Notes under the pieces: model-generated
The model's input: the letters and a program-made list of their open reading frames with translations, nothing else
What the model was told of the DNA's origin: nothing
The model's database searches: none
Source: Flavobacterium sp.
GTDB taxonomy: Bacteria > Bacteroidota > Bacteroidia > Flavobacteriales > Flavobacteriaceae
Assembly (NCBI GenBank): GCA_018062725.1
Contig: JAGORP010000003.1
Coordinates: 1-50,882, forward strand
Direction: 5' to 3'
DNA: 50,882 nucleotides
Made by a program: the position numbers and the translations under genes
Part shown: piece after piece, positions 33,301-42,200 of the stretch
How the letters are laid out: each line of letters begins with the position of its first letter
How positions within the stretch are numbered: the first letter of the stretch is position 1

Positions 33301-34017
33301 TTAATTTTCTTGATTTATATACTTTATAAGAGCTTTAGCTGTAATTGAATCAAAAAAAGCTCTATTTTTTATGTTTTGTAAAGGCAAAAATTGTTTTTCT
33401 AAGTCAATTTTATTTTCGCCAAAAATTTTCAATTTACTACTTACACTTATATCTAATAAAACAATATCTTCTTTTGGTTTTGTAGAAACTGCATTGACAA
33501 TATAATCAGAATTATCTTTATACGAAAAACGAACCGAACTCTGGAAGTTTAAAACCTCTCTATCATCTGATTGTTTGGGGTATAATTGAACAAGGTGTGA
33601 TGCAGGATTTGACTTATCAATTTCTATTACATTTATATATCGAACAGAAATATTGGTTACGGTAAGGTTATCTTTAGTTATTTGATCAAAAATTCTCCAA
33701 TATTCTAATAACGAAGTTAAAATTTCTCCAAAACCTCTATACGAATTCAAATGGTGATAAGACAACGACCCTTTTCTCATTTGCAAAACTTCATTTTTGT
33801 TTCTTAAATGAAAACCACTATTGTCTTTTAAAATTCTAACCCCTCCACTACTTACCTCAAATTCATTTGTAACAGAAGGTTTAATATCATTAAAATTGTT
33901 TTTGATATAATCTAAATTAACAAATTTATCGAAACAATCTTTGTCCACAATTTCCTCATAAGAAATTGAAAAGACAATTTCTTTTATAGGTGTATTTTTT
34001 AATTGAGGATATATCAT
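33301..34017 (-). CDS. TIGR04255-like family protein, first gene of an accessory cassette
   Basis: 238 residues. The N-terminus LKNTPIKEIVFSISYEE matches the 'L.n.Pi.Eavf.i' opening of the sporadically distributed TIGR04255 family. The central VTNISVRYINVIEID matches its 'RYiNrI' signature. Length is near the family's roughly 250. The molecular function is unknown. No signal peptide, membrane segment or catalytic motif is visible. It is AT-rich compared with metG, which lies 65 bases upstream on the same strand, and only a weak promoter-like TAATCTTG is visible between them. It heads a tight run with two further unknown genes. Confidence 0.7.
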   Translation of the reverse strand: MIYPQLKNTPIKEIVFSISYEEIVDKDCFDKFVNLDYIKNNFNDIKPSVTNEFEVSSGGVRILKDNSGFHLRNKNEVLQMRKGSLSYHHLNSYRGFGEILTSLLEYWRIFDQITKDNLTVTNISVRYINVIEIDKSNPASHLVQLYPKQSDDREVLNFQSSVRFSYKDNSDYIVNAVSTKPKEDIVLLDISVSSKLKIFGENKIDLEKQFLPLQNIKNRAFFDSITAKALIKYINQEN

Positions 34018-34081
34018 AAGTTATTCGGATGATGTAAATATATGAAAGAATGTGACAAGATTATATTTTGTACAGAAAATT

Positions 34082-36154
34082 TTAACTAATCGTTGCGCCA
34101 TTTTCCACCCCATCATTCTCAGGAGACATGAAAACCAATTTTCCTTCCGAATTGTTGGTCAACAACAACATCCCTTGACTTTCCACACCACGCAGGGCTC
34201 TTGGTGCTAGGTTGACCAATACGGTTACTCTTTTCCCGATAACTTCTTCAGGTGTAAAATGTTCTGCAATCCCTGAAACAATAGTACGAACGTCAATTCC
34301 AGTATCTACTTTTAAGACCAATAATTTGTCCGCTTTTGGCATTTTTTCCGCTTCGATAATGGTTCCTACACGTAAATCAATTTTTGAAAAATCTTCGAAA
34401 GTAGTCGTTTCTTTTTGAGGCATAGTCATTGCGAGTTTAGACGAAGCAATCTCAACCTTATTCGCTGATTTAGTAGCTTCAAGTTTGTCAATTTGTTTTT
34501 GAATTTCGGCATCTTCGATTTGAGCGAATAAGATTTCCGCTTCACCAATTTGATGACCGGCTTTGGTTACATTCCAATTTTCAAATTCTAAATTCCAATT
34601 ATTCGGTTGAATATTTAAAATCTTACACAATTTTTTGGAAGTAAACGGTAAAAATGGCTCACACAAGGTTGCTAAAGCAGATGCAATTTGTAAAGCCACA
34701 TACATTTGTGTTTTTACACGCTCGGGATCGGTTTTGACCATTTTCCAAGGCTCTTCATCGGCTAAGTATTTATTTCCTAAACGTGCTACATTCATCATTT
34801 CACCCAAGGCTTCTCTAAAACGGTAACGTTCTACCGAGGAAGCAATCACTTGTGGATAGGCTTTTAATTCGGTTAAAGTAGCGTTGTCCACTTCATTAAA
34901 TTCGTTTGGCGTAGGTACTACTCCTTCGTAATACTTGTTGGTCAACACCACTACTCGGTTGATAAAGTTTCCGAAAATAGCCGCTAATTCATTGTTATTT
35001 CTCGCTTGAAAATCCTTCCAAGTAAAGTCGTTGTCTTTGGTTTCGGGTGCATTGGCCGTTAAAGCATAACGCAATACATCTTGTTTTTCAGGGAAATCGA
35101 TTAAATATTCGTGCAACCAAACCGCCCAATTTTTAGACGTTGATAATTTGTTGCCTTCTAAATTCAAGAATTCATTTGCCGGAACGTTATCAGGTAAGAT
35201 ATAGCTTCCTTCCGCTTTTAACATCGCTGGGAAAATCACACAATGGAATACAATATTGTCTTTTCCGATGAAGTGAACCAATTTGGTATCTTCCGATTTC
35301 CAGTACGGTTCCCAATCTTTTCCTTCACGGGCTGCCCATTCTTTGGTGGATGAAATATATCCGATAGGTGCATCAAACCATACATACAGTTTTTTTCCTT
35401 CGGCACCTTCAACAGGAACATCAATTCCCCAGTCCAAATCACGGGTTACCGCACGAGGTTCTAAACCGCCATCAATCCACGATTTTACTTGACCGTATAC
35501 ATTGGGTTTCCAGTCTTTTTTATGTCCTTCTACAATCCATTGTTGTAAAAAGTCGGAATATTCATTTAATGGTAAAAACCAGTGTTTGGTTGATTTTAAA
35601 ACAGGTGTAGCTCCCGTAATGGTTGATTTCGGATTGATCAAATCGGTGGCGTTTAATGTTGACCCACATTTTTCGCATTGATCACCATAAGCTTCCGGAT
35701 TGTCACATTTCGGACAAGTTCCGGTTACGAATCGATCGGCCAAAAACTGATCGGCTTTTTCATCGTATAATTGATCTGTTGTTTCTTCGATGAACTTTCC
35801 GTCTTCATATAATTTTTTGAAAAAAGCTGATGCCGTTTCGTGATGAATTTTGGAAGATGTTCTTGAATAATTATCAAACGAAATTCCGAAATCGATAAAC
35901 GACTGACGGATAATACCATCATACTTATCAATTACTTCTTGCGGTGTAATGCCTTCTTTTTTGGCTTTCATCGAAATTGCCACCCCATGCTCATCGCTTC
36001 CGCAGATGTAGGCCACATCTCTTCCTTGCAAGCGTAAAAAACGAGCATAAATGTCTCCTGGAACATAAACTCCTGCTAAATGCCCAATGTGAATGGGTCC
36101 GTTAGTATAGGGTAATGCAGCCGTAATGGTATATCTCTTCGGATTCGTAATCAT
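34082..36154 (-). CDS. metG: Methionyl-tRNA synthetase with C-terminal tRNA-binding domain
   Basis: MetRS charges tRNA-Met. The 690-residue protein has the class I HIGH motif at 22-25 ([14 protein letters not shown]). A zinc knuckle [18 protein letters not shown] is at about 146-163, and the KMSKS equivalent is written [11 protein letters not shown] near 335. A helical anticodon-binding domain follows. Residues 590-690 form an OB-fold EMAPII-like tRNA-binding domain ([31 protein letters not shown]). A short dispersed repeat is translated in the linker before that domain (residues about 568-577). The product is complete. Confidence 0.97.
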   Translation of the reverse strand: MITNPKRYTITAALPYTNGPIHIGHLAGVYVPGDIYARFLRLQGRDVAYICGSDEHGVAISMKAKKEGITPQEVIDKYDGIIRQSFIDFGISFDNYSRTSSKIHHETASAFFKKLYEDGKFIEETTDQLYDEKADQFLADRFVTGTCPKCDNPEAYGDQCEKCGSTLNATDLINPKSTITGATPVLKSTKHWFLPLNEYSDFLQQWIVEGHKKDWKPNVYGQVKSWIDGGLEPRAVTRDLDWGIDVPVEGAEGKKLYVWFDAPIGYISSTKEWAAREGKDWEPYWKSEDTKLVHFIGKDNIVFHCVIFPAMLKAEGSYILPDNVPANEFLNLEGNKLSTSKNWAVWLHEYLIDFPEKQDVLRYALTANAPETKDNDFTWKDFQARNNNELAAIFGNFINRVVVLTNKYYEGVVPTPNEFNEVDNATLTELKAYPQVIASSVERYRFREALGEMMNVARLGNKYLADEEPWKMVKTDPERVKTQMYVALQIASALATLCEPFLPFTSKKLCKILNIQPNNWNLEFENWNVTKAGHQIGEAEILFAQIEDAEIQKQIDKLEATKSANKVEIASSKLAMTMPQKETTTFEDFSKIDLRVGTIIEAEKMPKADKLLVLKVDTGIDVRTIVSGIAEHFTPEEVIGKRVTVLVNLAPRALRGVESQGMLLLTNNSEGKLVFMSPENDGVENGATIS
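34425..34453 (-). repeat. Dispersed GATTGCTTCG/CTCGCAATG repeat translated inside metG
   Basis: On the minus strand the segment reads GAGATTGCTTCG, a 7-base spacer (TCTAAAC) and TCGCAATGAC, and it is translated as [10 protein letters not shown]. The ends are partly palindromic (CATTGCGAG against the GATTGC side). A sister copy lies between genes at 37272-37302. Confidence 0.65.
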
Positions 36155-36213
36155 AAATGTTCTTTTAAAAACTAAACTTGAATAGATTCTGAAGTAAATT
36201 CAGAATAAAGATG

Positions 36214-36221
36214 CAAAAATA
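36214..36221 (-). promoter_or_regulatory. -7 element of metG
   Basis: The minus strand reads TATTTTTG (TAnnTTTG), 59 bases before the metG ATG. A long leader would result. Confidence 0.45.
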
Positions 36222-36228
36222 AGTTTTT

Positions 36229-36249
36229 AGCCACGAATACACGAATATT
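36229..36249. repeat. Short AGCCACGAATACACGAAT-type repeat
   Basis: It contains the tandem octamers ACGAATAC and ACGAATAT in the metG/LD-carboxypeptidase divergent region. Words of this kind are, as I recall, scattered in Flavobacterium intergenic DNA; only one copy is in this window. Confidence 0.35.
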
Positions 36250-36264
36250 AAGTTCCATTTTTAT

Positions 36265-36272
36265 TATTTTTG
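36265..36272 (+). promoter_or_regulatory. -7 element of the LD-carboxypeptidase gene
   Basis: TATTTTTG is an exact TAnnTTTG match, 17 bases before the ATG. Confidence 0.5.
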
Positions 36273-36289
36273 GTACATAAAGATTTCTA

Positions 36290-37255
36290 ATGCTACGCAT
36301 ACTTGCAATTTTATTATTTATTTCCAACTTATCTTATTCACAAAAAAAGATGATCACACCTCCTTATTTGCAAAAAGGCGACACCGTGGCTATTGTAGCA
36401 ACGGCGCGTAAAAATATTGATAACAATTTAAAACCAGCGATTGATTTGCTAAAAAGTTGGGGATTGGAAGTTAAAATTGGAAGTACCATTGGTTTGGATT
36501 TAAATCAGTTGGCCGGAACCGACGAACAACGCGCGAAAGACTTTCAAGAGCAATTGGACAACCCGAATATTAAGATGATTTGGTGTGTACGTGGTGGTTA
36601 CGGAACCGTGCGCATGATTGATTTATTGGATTTTTCGAAATTCAAACAACACCCGAAATGGATTGTCGGGTTTAGCGATGTTACCGTTTTACACAGTCAT
36701 CTGAATACGATGGGCTATAAATCGATTCACGGAATCATGCCCGTAACGGTTGCCAAAGCCAGTAAGGACGCTAAAGAATCGATGAAAGTAGCCCTTTTTG
36801 GAAACGAAAGATTGGAATATGACCTTTTACCACATCCTATGAATAAATTCGGGAAAGCCCAAGGCGAATTGGTCGGTGGAAATTTGTCGATATTGTATAG
36901 TTTGTTTGGGTCGCCTTCCGCGATTGATTGTGAAAACAAAATTCTCTTTATTGAAGATTTGGATGAATACTTGTACCATATCGACCGTATGATGATGAAT
37001 TTAAAACGCAACGGTTGTTTGGAAAGCATCAAAGGGATTTTAGTCGGCGGTATGACCAAAATGAAAGATAACGATATTCCGTGGGGAAAAGATGCGTTGC
37101 AAATTATTGAAGACGTGACCAAAAAATACAACATTCCGATTGTGTATAATTTCCCTGCTGGACATGTGCAGGACAATCGTGCTTTACCTTTTGGAAGCCA
37201 AGTCACCCTAGATGTAAATAGTGAATGTTCAAAATTGATTTTTGAATATAAATAA
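36290..37255 (+). CDS. Exported S66-family LD-carboxypeptidase
   Basis: 321 residues with a signal peptide (LRILAILLFISNLSYS) and the S66 peptidase fold. LD-carboxypeptidases remove the terminal D-Ala from murein tetrapeptides during peptidoglycan recycling. The catalytic Ser lies in IVGFSDVTVLHSH, the Glu in LFIEDLDEYLYHIDRM and the His in NFPAGHVQDNRALPFG. MIWCVRGGYGTVRMIDLLD is the family's conserved early segment. The signal peptide suggests periplasmic action, whereas E. coli LdcA is cytoplasmic. It has its own promoter, divergent from metG. Confidence 0.93.
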   Translation: MLRILAILLFISNLSYSQKKMITPPYLQKGDTVAIVATARKNIDNNLKPAIDLLKSWGLEVKIGSTIGLDLNQLAGTDEQRAKDFQEQLDNPNIKMIWCVRGGYGTVRMIDLLDFSKFKQHPKWIVGFSDVTVLHSHLNTMGYKSIHGIMPVTVAKASKDAKESMKVALFGNERLEYDLLPHPMNKFGKAQGELVGGNLSILYSLFGSPSAIDCENKILFIEDLDEYLYHIDRMMMNLKRNGCLESIKGILVGGMTKMKDNDIPWGKDALQIIEDVTKKYNIPIVYNFPAGHVQDNRALPFGSQVTLDVNSECSKLIFEYK

Positions 37256-37271
37256 TAATTAAATCAGAGGG

Positions 37272-37302
37272 CAGATTGCTTTGCTTCGTGCCTCGCAACA
37301 AC
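37272..37302 (+). repeat. Intergenic copy of the GATTGCTTCG/CTCGCAA repeat
   Basis: CAGATTGCTTTGCTTCGTG followed by CCTCGCAACAAC lies immediately before the yraN ATG. It shares its two conserved ends with the copy inside metG at 34425, though the spacer differs. Confidence 0.6.
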
Positions 37303-37303
37303 T

Positions 37304-37663
37304 ATGGCAGATCACAACGAGTTAGGAAAACAAGGTGAAAAACTGGCTATTGAATACCTTCAAAAAAACGGATATGAAATTTTAGAACAAAATTTTGTAT
37401 TTCAAAAAGCCGAAATCGACATCATTGCCCGAAAAGAAGATTGGCTCATTGTGGTGGAAGTCAAAACCAGAACCTCTACCGATTATGGTAATCCGGAAGA
37501 TTTTGTCGATAAAAAGAAAATCAAACTCTTAGTTAAAGCCATCGATGAATATGTACAACAATCCGATTTGGATTTAGACATTCGATTTGACATTGTTTCC
37601 CTTGTTAAAACCGACAACAAATTTAACATTGAACATCTAGAAGATGCTTTTTACTACTTTTAA
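37304..37663 (+). CDS. yraN: YraN-family (UPF0102) endonuclease-like protein
   Basis: A 119-residue cytoplasmic protein with a Holliday-junction-resolvase-like PD-(D/E)xK core: GKQGEKLAIEYLQKNGYEIL, then KAEIDIIARKEDWLIVVEVKTR, where Glu, Asp and ExK are the probable metal-binding residues. Length and order match the family. Nuclease function is inferred from the fold; the cellular role is not settled. A dispersed repeat lies directly before its ATG and may contribute leader RNA. Confidence 0.92.
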   Translation: MADHNELGKQGEKLAIEYLQKNGYEILEQNFVFQKAEIDIIARKEDWLIVVEVKTRTSTDYGNPEDFVDKKKIKLLVKAIDEYVQQSDLDLDIRFDIVSLVKTDNKFNIEHLEDAFYYF

Positions 37664-37681
37664 GAATTAAATTATAAATTT

Positions 37682-37711
37682 TTGTAACATTTTGTTTTAT
37701 TTCTATCTTTG
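37682..37711 (+). promoter_or_regulatory. Promoter of the ACT-domain protein gene
   Basis: TTG (37682-37684), a 19-base spacer and TATCTTTG (37704-37711) give a near-perfect Bacteroidota promoter. It rules out a GTG at 37711 as a start codon, because that GTG overlaps the -7 box, and supports the ATG at 37735. Confidence 0.75.
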
Positions 37712-37734
37712 TGTCGGATTTAAATAAAACAATA

Positions 37735-38397
37735 ATGAAAACTATTTCTTCTGTTGTAGAAAATTACATCAAAACCAAGCCTTTTTTACTCAATGCTTTA
37801 TCACAAGGCATTATTAATCTTACTTCTTTAGCCAGAATTATGACTGAAGATTTAGAATCTGAATTGGGAAAAGATGTCAAACAAGGGGCAGTCATCATGG
37901 CCCTAAAGCGGCTTTCGGAAGATTTAGATTTTCAAGTCAACCATAAAGTAACCAAGGTTTTAAAAGGAATTGGCGAAATTACCGTTCGTTCTTCCTTAAC
38001 CGATTTTACCTTTCAAATTTCCGATACGATATTTTCAAAACAAGCCGAATTAATTGCTGAAATCAATGAATTACCTGATGTGTTTTTTACGTCCTCTCGT
38101 GGCGTACACGAAACCAATATCGTTTTGAGTGATAGTTTGAGTCATTTGGTAGAAAAATACTTCAAAGGTGAAAAGCAGACGCAAAAATTGGAGAATTTAT
38201 CTTCGGTAACGGTAAAATTACCTAAAGAAAACACCACCACTTCTGGAATTTATTATTTTATTTTCCAACGTTTGGCCTGGGAAGGGATTATCATTTACGA
38301 AGTGATTTCTACATCCAATGAATTTACGGTTTTAGTCAGCGAAGATGTCGTAGACAAAGCGTTTAAAATCATTAAAGATTTGAAATTGACGAAGTAG
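37735..38397 (+). CDS. ACT-like regulatory domain protein (often annotated 'aspartate kinase')
   Basis: 220 residues starting MKTISSVVENYIKTKPFLL. There is no amino-acid-kinase catalytic domain. The N-terminal part is helical and winged-helix-like (SQGIINLTSLARIMTEDLES). The C-terminal part has two ACT-like halves: LENLSSVTVKLPKENTTT, then GIYYFIFQRLAWEGIIIYE and NEFTVLVSEDVVDKAFKII. This is the architecture of aspartate-kinase-like regulators, and I recall close homologues carrying that name. It may sense an amino acid. A canonical promoter lies 23 bases upstream. Confidence 0.75.
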   Translation: MKTISSVVENYIKTKPFLLNALSQGIINLTSLARIMTEDLESELGKDVKQGAVIMALKRLSEDLDFQVNHKVTKVLKGIGEITVRSSLTDFTFQISDTIFSKQAELIAEINELPDVFFTSSRGVHETNIVLSDSLSHLVEKYFKGEKQTQKLENLSSVTVKLPKENTTTSGIYYFIFQRLAWEGIIIYEVISTSNEFTVLVSEDVVDKAFKIIKDLKLTK

Positions 38398-38398
38398 G

Positions 38399-38445
38399 TT
38401 TTAACCGCAAGGAGCGCAAAGGATTAGCAAAGAACGCAATTAAAA
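38399..38445 (+). repeat. Left half-element of the TTTAACCGC/CGCAAAG repeat
   Basis: TTTTAACCGCAAGGAGCGC and further CAAAG and ACGCAAT words match the left arm of the palindrome at 27848. It lies between the 3' ends of the ACT-like and EEP genes and is opposite in orientation to the copy at 39213. Confidence 0.75.
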
Positions 38446-38450
38446 AGTTT

Positions 38451-39173
38451 TTACAAACCGTTTTTACAATTAAATGTTGTAATTATTGGAGAATGATCAC
38501 TTAAATGTTTCCATTTTTCAAAAGGCTCAACAGTGATATTACTAAGCTTATCCAGAAATTTGATTGAAGCAAAGCAATAATCTATATGATAAGGTTTTAG
38601 AAAATTTCTATGTAAATAAAATGTTGGATGTGATTCTTTTCCTTGTTCTTCATTTGTGAATTTATGGTATAAACTATAAATTCCAATTTCTTCTAATTCA
38701 CGTATAACGTCAGAGTGATTCCACCATCTATCCCATTGATCCCAAATCGAATTACTATTGAAATCTCCAGTTATAATTGAATTTTTAAAATTGCCTTTAT
38801 TGATTTGCAAATATTTCCAAAATTGACCAATATAACCAAAATTTGGAGATTTATTTTTATGAGTCCAAACCGCAAGAAGTTCAAATTGTCCATTTACAAG
38901 ACAAGGCAAAAAGTGTTTTACTTTGTGGTCTTTATAAACATCAGACCAATCTAATAACTTCAAATCGATAGTTTCTTTTGCAAAAATCCCAAGACCTTTA
39001 TTTTTAGTATCTCCAATCCACAAATAATTAATTGCCCATTCGATGTATTTGTTATCTTTAGTTTCCGCTGGATTTTCACATTCTTGTATTACAAGTAAAT
39101 CCGCTTCAAAACACACAAGACTTTCAAATTTCTTTCTAAATGCTCCGTTACAATTCCAAGTAATTATTTTCAT
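38451..39173 (-). CDS. Endonuclease/exonuclease/phosphatase (EEP) fold protein
   Basis: A 240-residue EEP-superfamily protein, divergent from exonuclease III. Visible motifs are MKIITWNCNGAFRKKF (metal Asn), LLVIQECENP (metal Glu), NSIITGDFNSNSIWDQ (catalytic Asp-Asn), YHIDYCFAS and HLSDHSPIITTF (catalytic Asp-His). The full active-site set is present, so it is probably an active phosphodiesterase; DNA, RNA and small phosphoesters remain possible substrates. The ATG at 39173 is preferred to a TTG 15 bases upstream. It is AT-rich and bracketed by inverted copies of a dispersed repeat. Confidence 0.85.
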   Translation of the reverse strand: MKIITWNCNGAFRKKFESLVCFEADLLVIQECENPAETKDNKYIEWAINYLWIGDTKNKGLGIFAKETIDLKLLDWSDVYKDHKVKHFLPCLVNGQFELLAVWTHKNKSPNFGYIGQFWKYLQINKGNFKNSIITGDFNSNSIWDQWDRWWNHSDVIRELEEIGIYSLYHKFTNEEQGKESHPTFYLHRNFLKPYHIDYCFASIKFLDKLSNITVEPFEKWKHLSDHSPIITTFNCKNGL

Positions 39174-39212
39174 CGTATTCACTTTCAACGTTCTAATTTA
39201 TTGTACCAACAA

Positions 39213-39260
39213 CAACTTTGCGAACACTGCGAAATCTTAGCGTACTTAGCGGTTAAAAAA
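39213..39260 (-). repeat. Right half-element of the TTTAACCGC/CGCAAAG repeat
   Basis: The minus strand reads TTTTTTAACCGCTAAGTACG and continues with CGCAGTGTTCGCAAAGTTG. It abuts the mfd stop codon and mirrors the copy at 38399 across the EEP gene. Confidence 0.75.
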
Positions 39261-39261
39261 A

Positions 39262-42200
39262 TTACACCATCTCCATCAATTCCAACGCCTTTTTAATCGA
39301 TTTTACATTTTCGAAAGTCAATAACAAACGGAGACCATTTTTGGTCTCTTTTTCTTTCATTTTGCACAAATTGGAATGCTGCTGTACAAATTGCAACACT
39401 TTGTGAAAACGTGACGATTGGTAATATTCGCTTTTTTGGTCGCCTACAAAATAACACAAAAACTTCCCTTGTTTCAACACTAGTTTTTCAATTCCTAAAT
39501 GAGTCGCAATCCATTTTAAACGCAAACTATCTAACAAGGCTAGGGCTGGTTTGGGCAATTTTCCGAAACGATCTTCTAATTGCTGTTGAAATTCTAGCAG
39601 TTTTTCTTCTGTTTTGATTAACGCCAAATCGTTGTACAAACTCAAACGTTCCGTCACACTATTGATATAATCGTCAGGGAAAAGCAATTCAAAATCGGCA
39701 TCAATTTGTAATTCTTTGACGTATTCTTTGGTTTCTGGCGTATTTTCGTCCGGATACAAATCCTTGAATTCATTTTCCTTCAATTCTTCAATGGCTTCCT
39801 GCATGATTTTTTGATAGGTTTCGAAACCAATTTCGTTGATGAAACCACTTTGCTCGCCACCTAATAAATCTCCGGCACCACGAATTTCCAAATCTTTCAT
39901 CGCAATGTTGAATCCACTACCCAATTCGCTAAATTGTTCTAAAGCCTGAATACGTTTGCGCGCTTCTTCGGTCATCGCTGAATACGGTGGCGTAATAAAA
40001 TAACAAAACGCTTTTTTATTGCTTCGTCCCACACGACCGCGCATTTGGTGCAAATCGGACAATCCGAAATTGTTGGCATTATTGATGAAAATCGTATTGG
40101 CATTGGGTACATCCAAACCGCTTTCGATAATAGTCGTAGCCACCAACACATCAAATTCACCTTCCATAAACGAAAGCATGACTTCTTCCAATTTCTTGCC
40201 ATCCATTTGACCGTGGCCAATGCCTACTTTCGCATTGGGAACCAATCGTTGAATCATTCCGGCAATTTCTTTTATATTTTCGATTCGGTTGTTGATGAAA
40301 AATACTTGTCCGCCACGCTCAATTTCGTATGAAACCGCATCGCGGATGACTTCTTCGTTAAATCCGACTACGTGCGTTTCAATAGGATAACGATTGGGTG
40401 GTGGTGTCGTAATTACTGATAAATCACGAGCCGCCATCAACGAAAACTGCAATGTTCTTGGAATGGGCGTTGCGGTTAACGTTAGCGTATCGACATTGGT
40501 TGCAATAGTTTTCAATTTGTCTTTGACATTCACCCCAAACTTTTGCTCTTCATCTACAACTAGCAATCCTAAGTTTTTAAAGATGACATTTTTACTCACC
40601 AATTGGTGGGTTCCAATTAAAATATCCAGTTTACCTGATTCTAAATCCTTTAAAATTTCGGCTTTTTGTTTGGCGGTTCGAAAACGGTTGATGTAATTGA
40701 CCGTAACCGGCATTCCTTTCAAACGCTCCTTAAACGTTCGATAATGCTGGTACGCCAAAATGGTTGTGGGTACCAAAACAGCCACTTGTTTGCTATTATC
40801 TACCGCTTTAAAAGCAGCACGAATGGCGACTTCCGTTTTTCCGAAACCTACATCTCCACACACCAAACGATCCATCGGACGCTCGTTTTCCATGTCGGCT
40901 TTCACTTCCTGCGTCGCTTTTAATTGATCGGGCGTGTCTTCGTAAATAAAGGAACTTTCCAATTCATGTTGCAAATAACTATCGGGTGCAAAAGCATAAC
41001 CCTTGTCTAATCGTCGTTTCGCATACAACTGAATTAAATTGAATGCAATGTGTTTGACACGGGCTTTGGTTTTTTGTTTTAAAGCTTTCCAGGCACCAGA
41101 ACCTAATTTGTAAATTTTAGGAGGCACACCGTCTTTACCATTGTATTTCGAAATTTTATGTAGGGAATGAATGCTCACATACACAATATCATTATCGGCA
41201 TAGACTAGTTTAATAGCTTCCTGAGTTTTGCCTTCCACCTGAATTTTTTGCAAACCACCAAATTTTCCAATTCCGTGATCAATATGGGTCACATAATCAC
41301 CTACGGAAAGTGAATTCAGTTCTTTTAATGTAATCGTTTGCTTTTTGGAGTAGCCATTTTTGATGGAAAACTTATGATAACGCTCAAAAATTTGATGATC
41401 GGTGTAACAGGCAATTCCGTTTTCTTCATCGATAAACCCTTGAAATAAAGGCAAGACGATCGTTTCGTAATCTTTGGTAAAATGTTCGTGTTCTTGTTCG
41501 TCTAAAGACTCGAAAATATCATGAAAACGTTTGGCTTGTTGCTCGTTGGAGCAAAACAAATAATTTTTAATACCGAGTTGGCGGTTTTCTTTCAGATTTT
41601 GCAACAACAAATCGAATTGTTTGTTGAATGAAGGTTGTGGCTTTACTAAAAATTCAAAAGTATCTTGGACTTTAAACAATGGTTTTGCAGCCAATTCCAC
41701 CACCGAAAAATTCAAAGCTTGCTTTAAAAAGGTTTGTTGATTGACGAATAATTCTTCGGGAGCAGCGTGTTTGATATCTTTGGATAATTTTGCGAAACTC
41801 TCTTCGGCTTTGCCAAATAATTTATCCAGATTTGTACCAAGCAAATCGGTATTTTGAATAAATAACGTCGTTTTAGGATGAATATAGTCTAAAAAACTTT
41901 CTCTTTTTTCTTGCAATAGTTTATTCTCAAAATTGGGAATAATGGTAATCTTATTTTTGGTTTCAATAGACAATTGCGAAGCGACATCAAAGGTTCGAAT
42001 GCTATCGACTTCATTGCCAAAAAACTCGATACGATACGGATTATCATTCGAGAATGAAAACACATCTAAAATTCCACCACGCACCGAAAACTCACCCGGT
42101 TCGGTAATAAAATCAACTCGTTTAAATTCATATTCGAACAAGACTTCGTTGATAAAATCGATGGAGACTTTATCGCCAACCGCAATTTTTAAGGTGTTTT

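Noticed and set aside
36727..37206. 159-codon minus-strand frame opposite the LD-carboxypeptidase gene
   Set aside because: The plus strand encodes a complete S66 enzyme with all motifs; the antisense frame has no recognisable features.
37711..37734. GTG start for the ACT-like gene
   Set aside because: The GTG overlaps the last base of the TATCTTTG promoter element, so it would precede the transcript.
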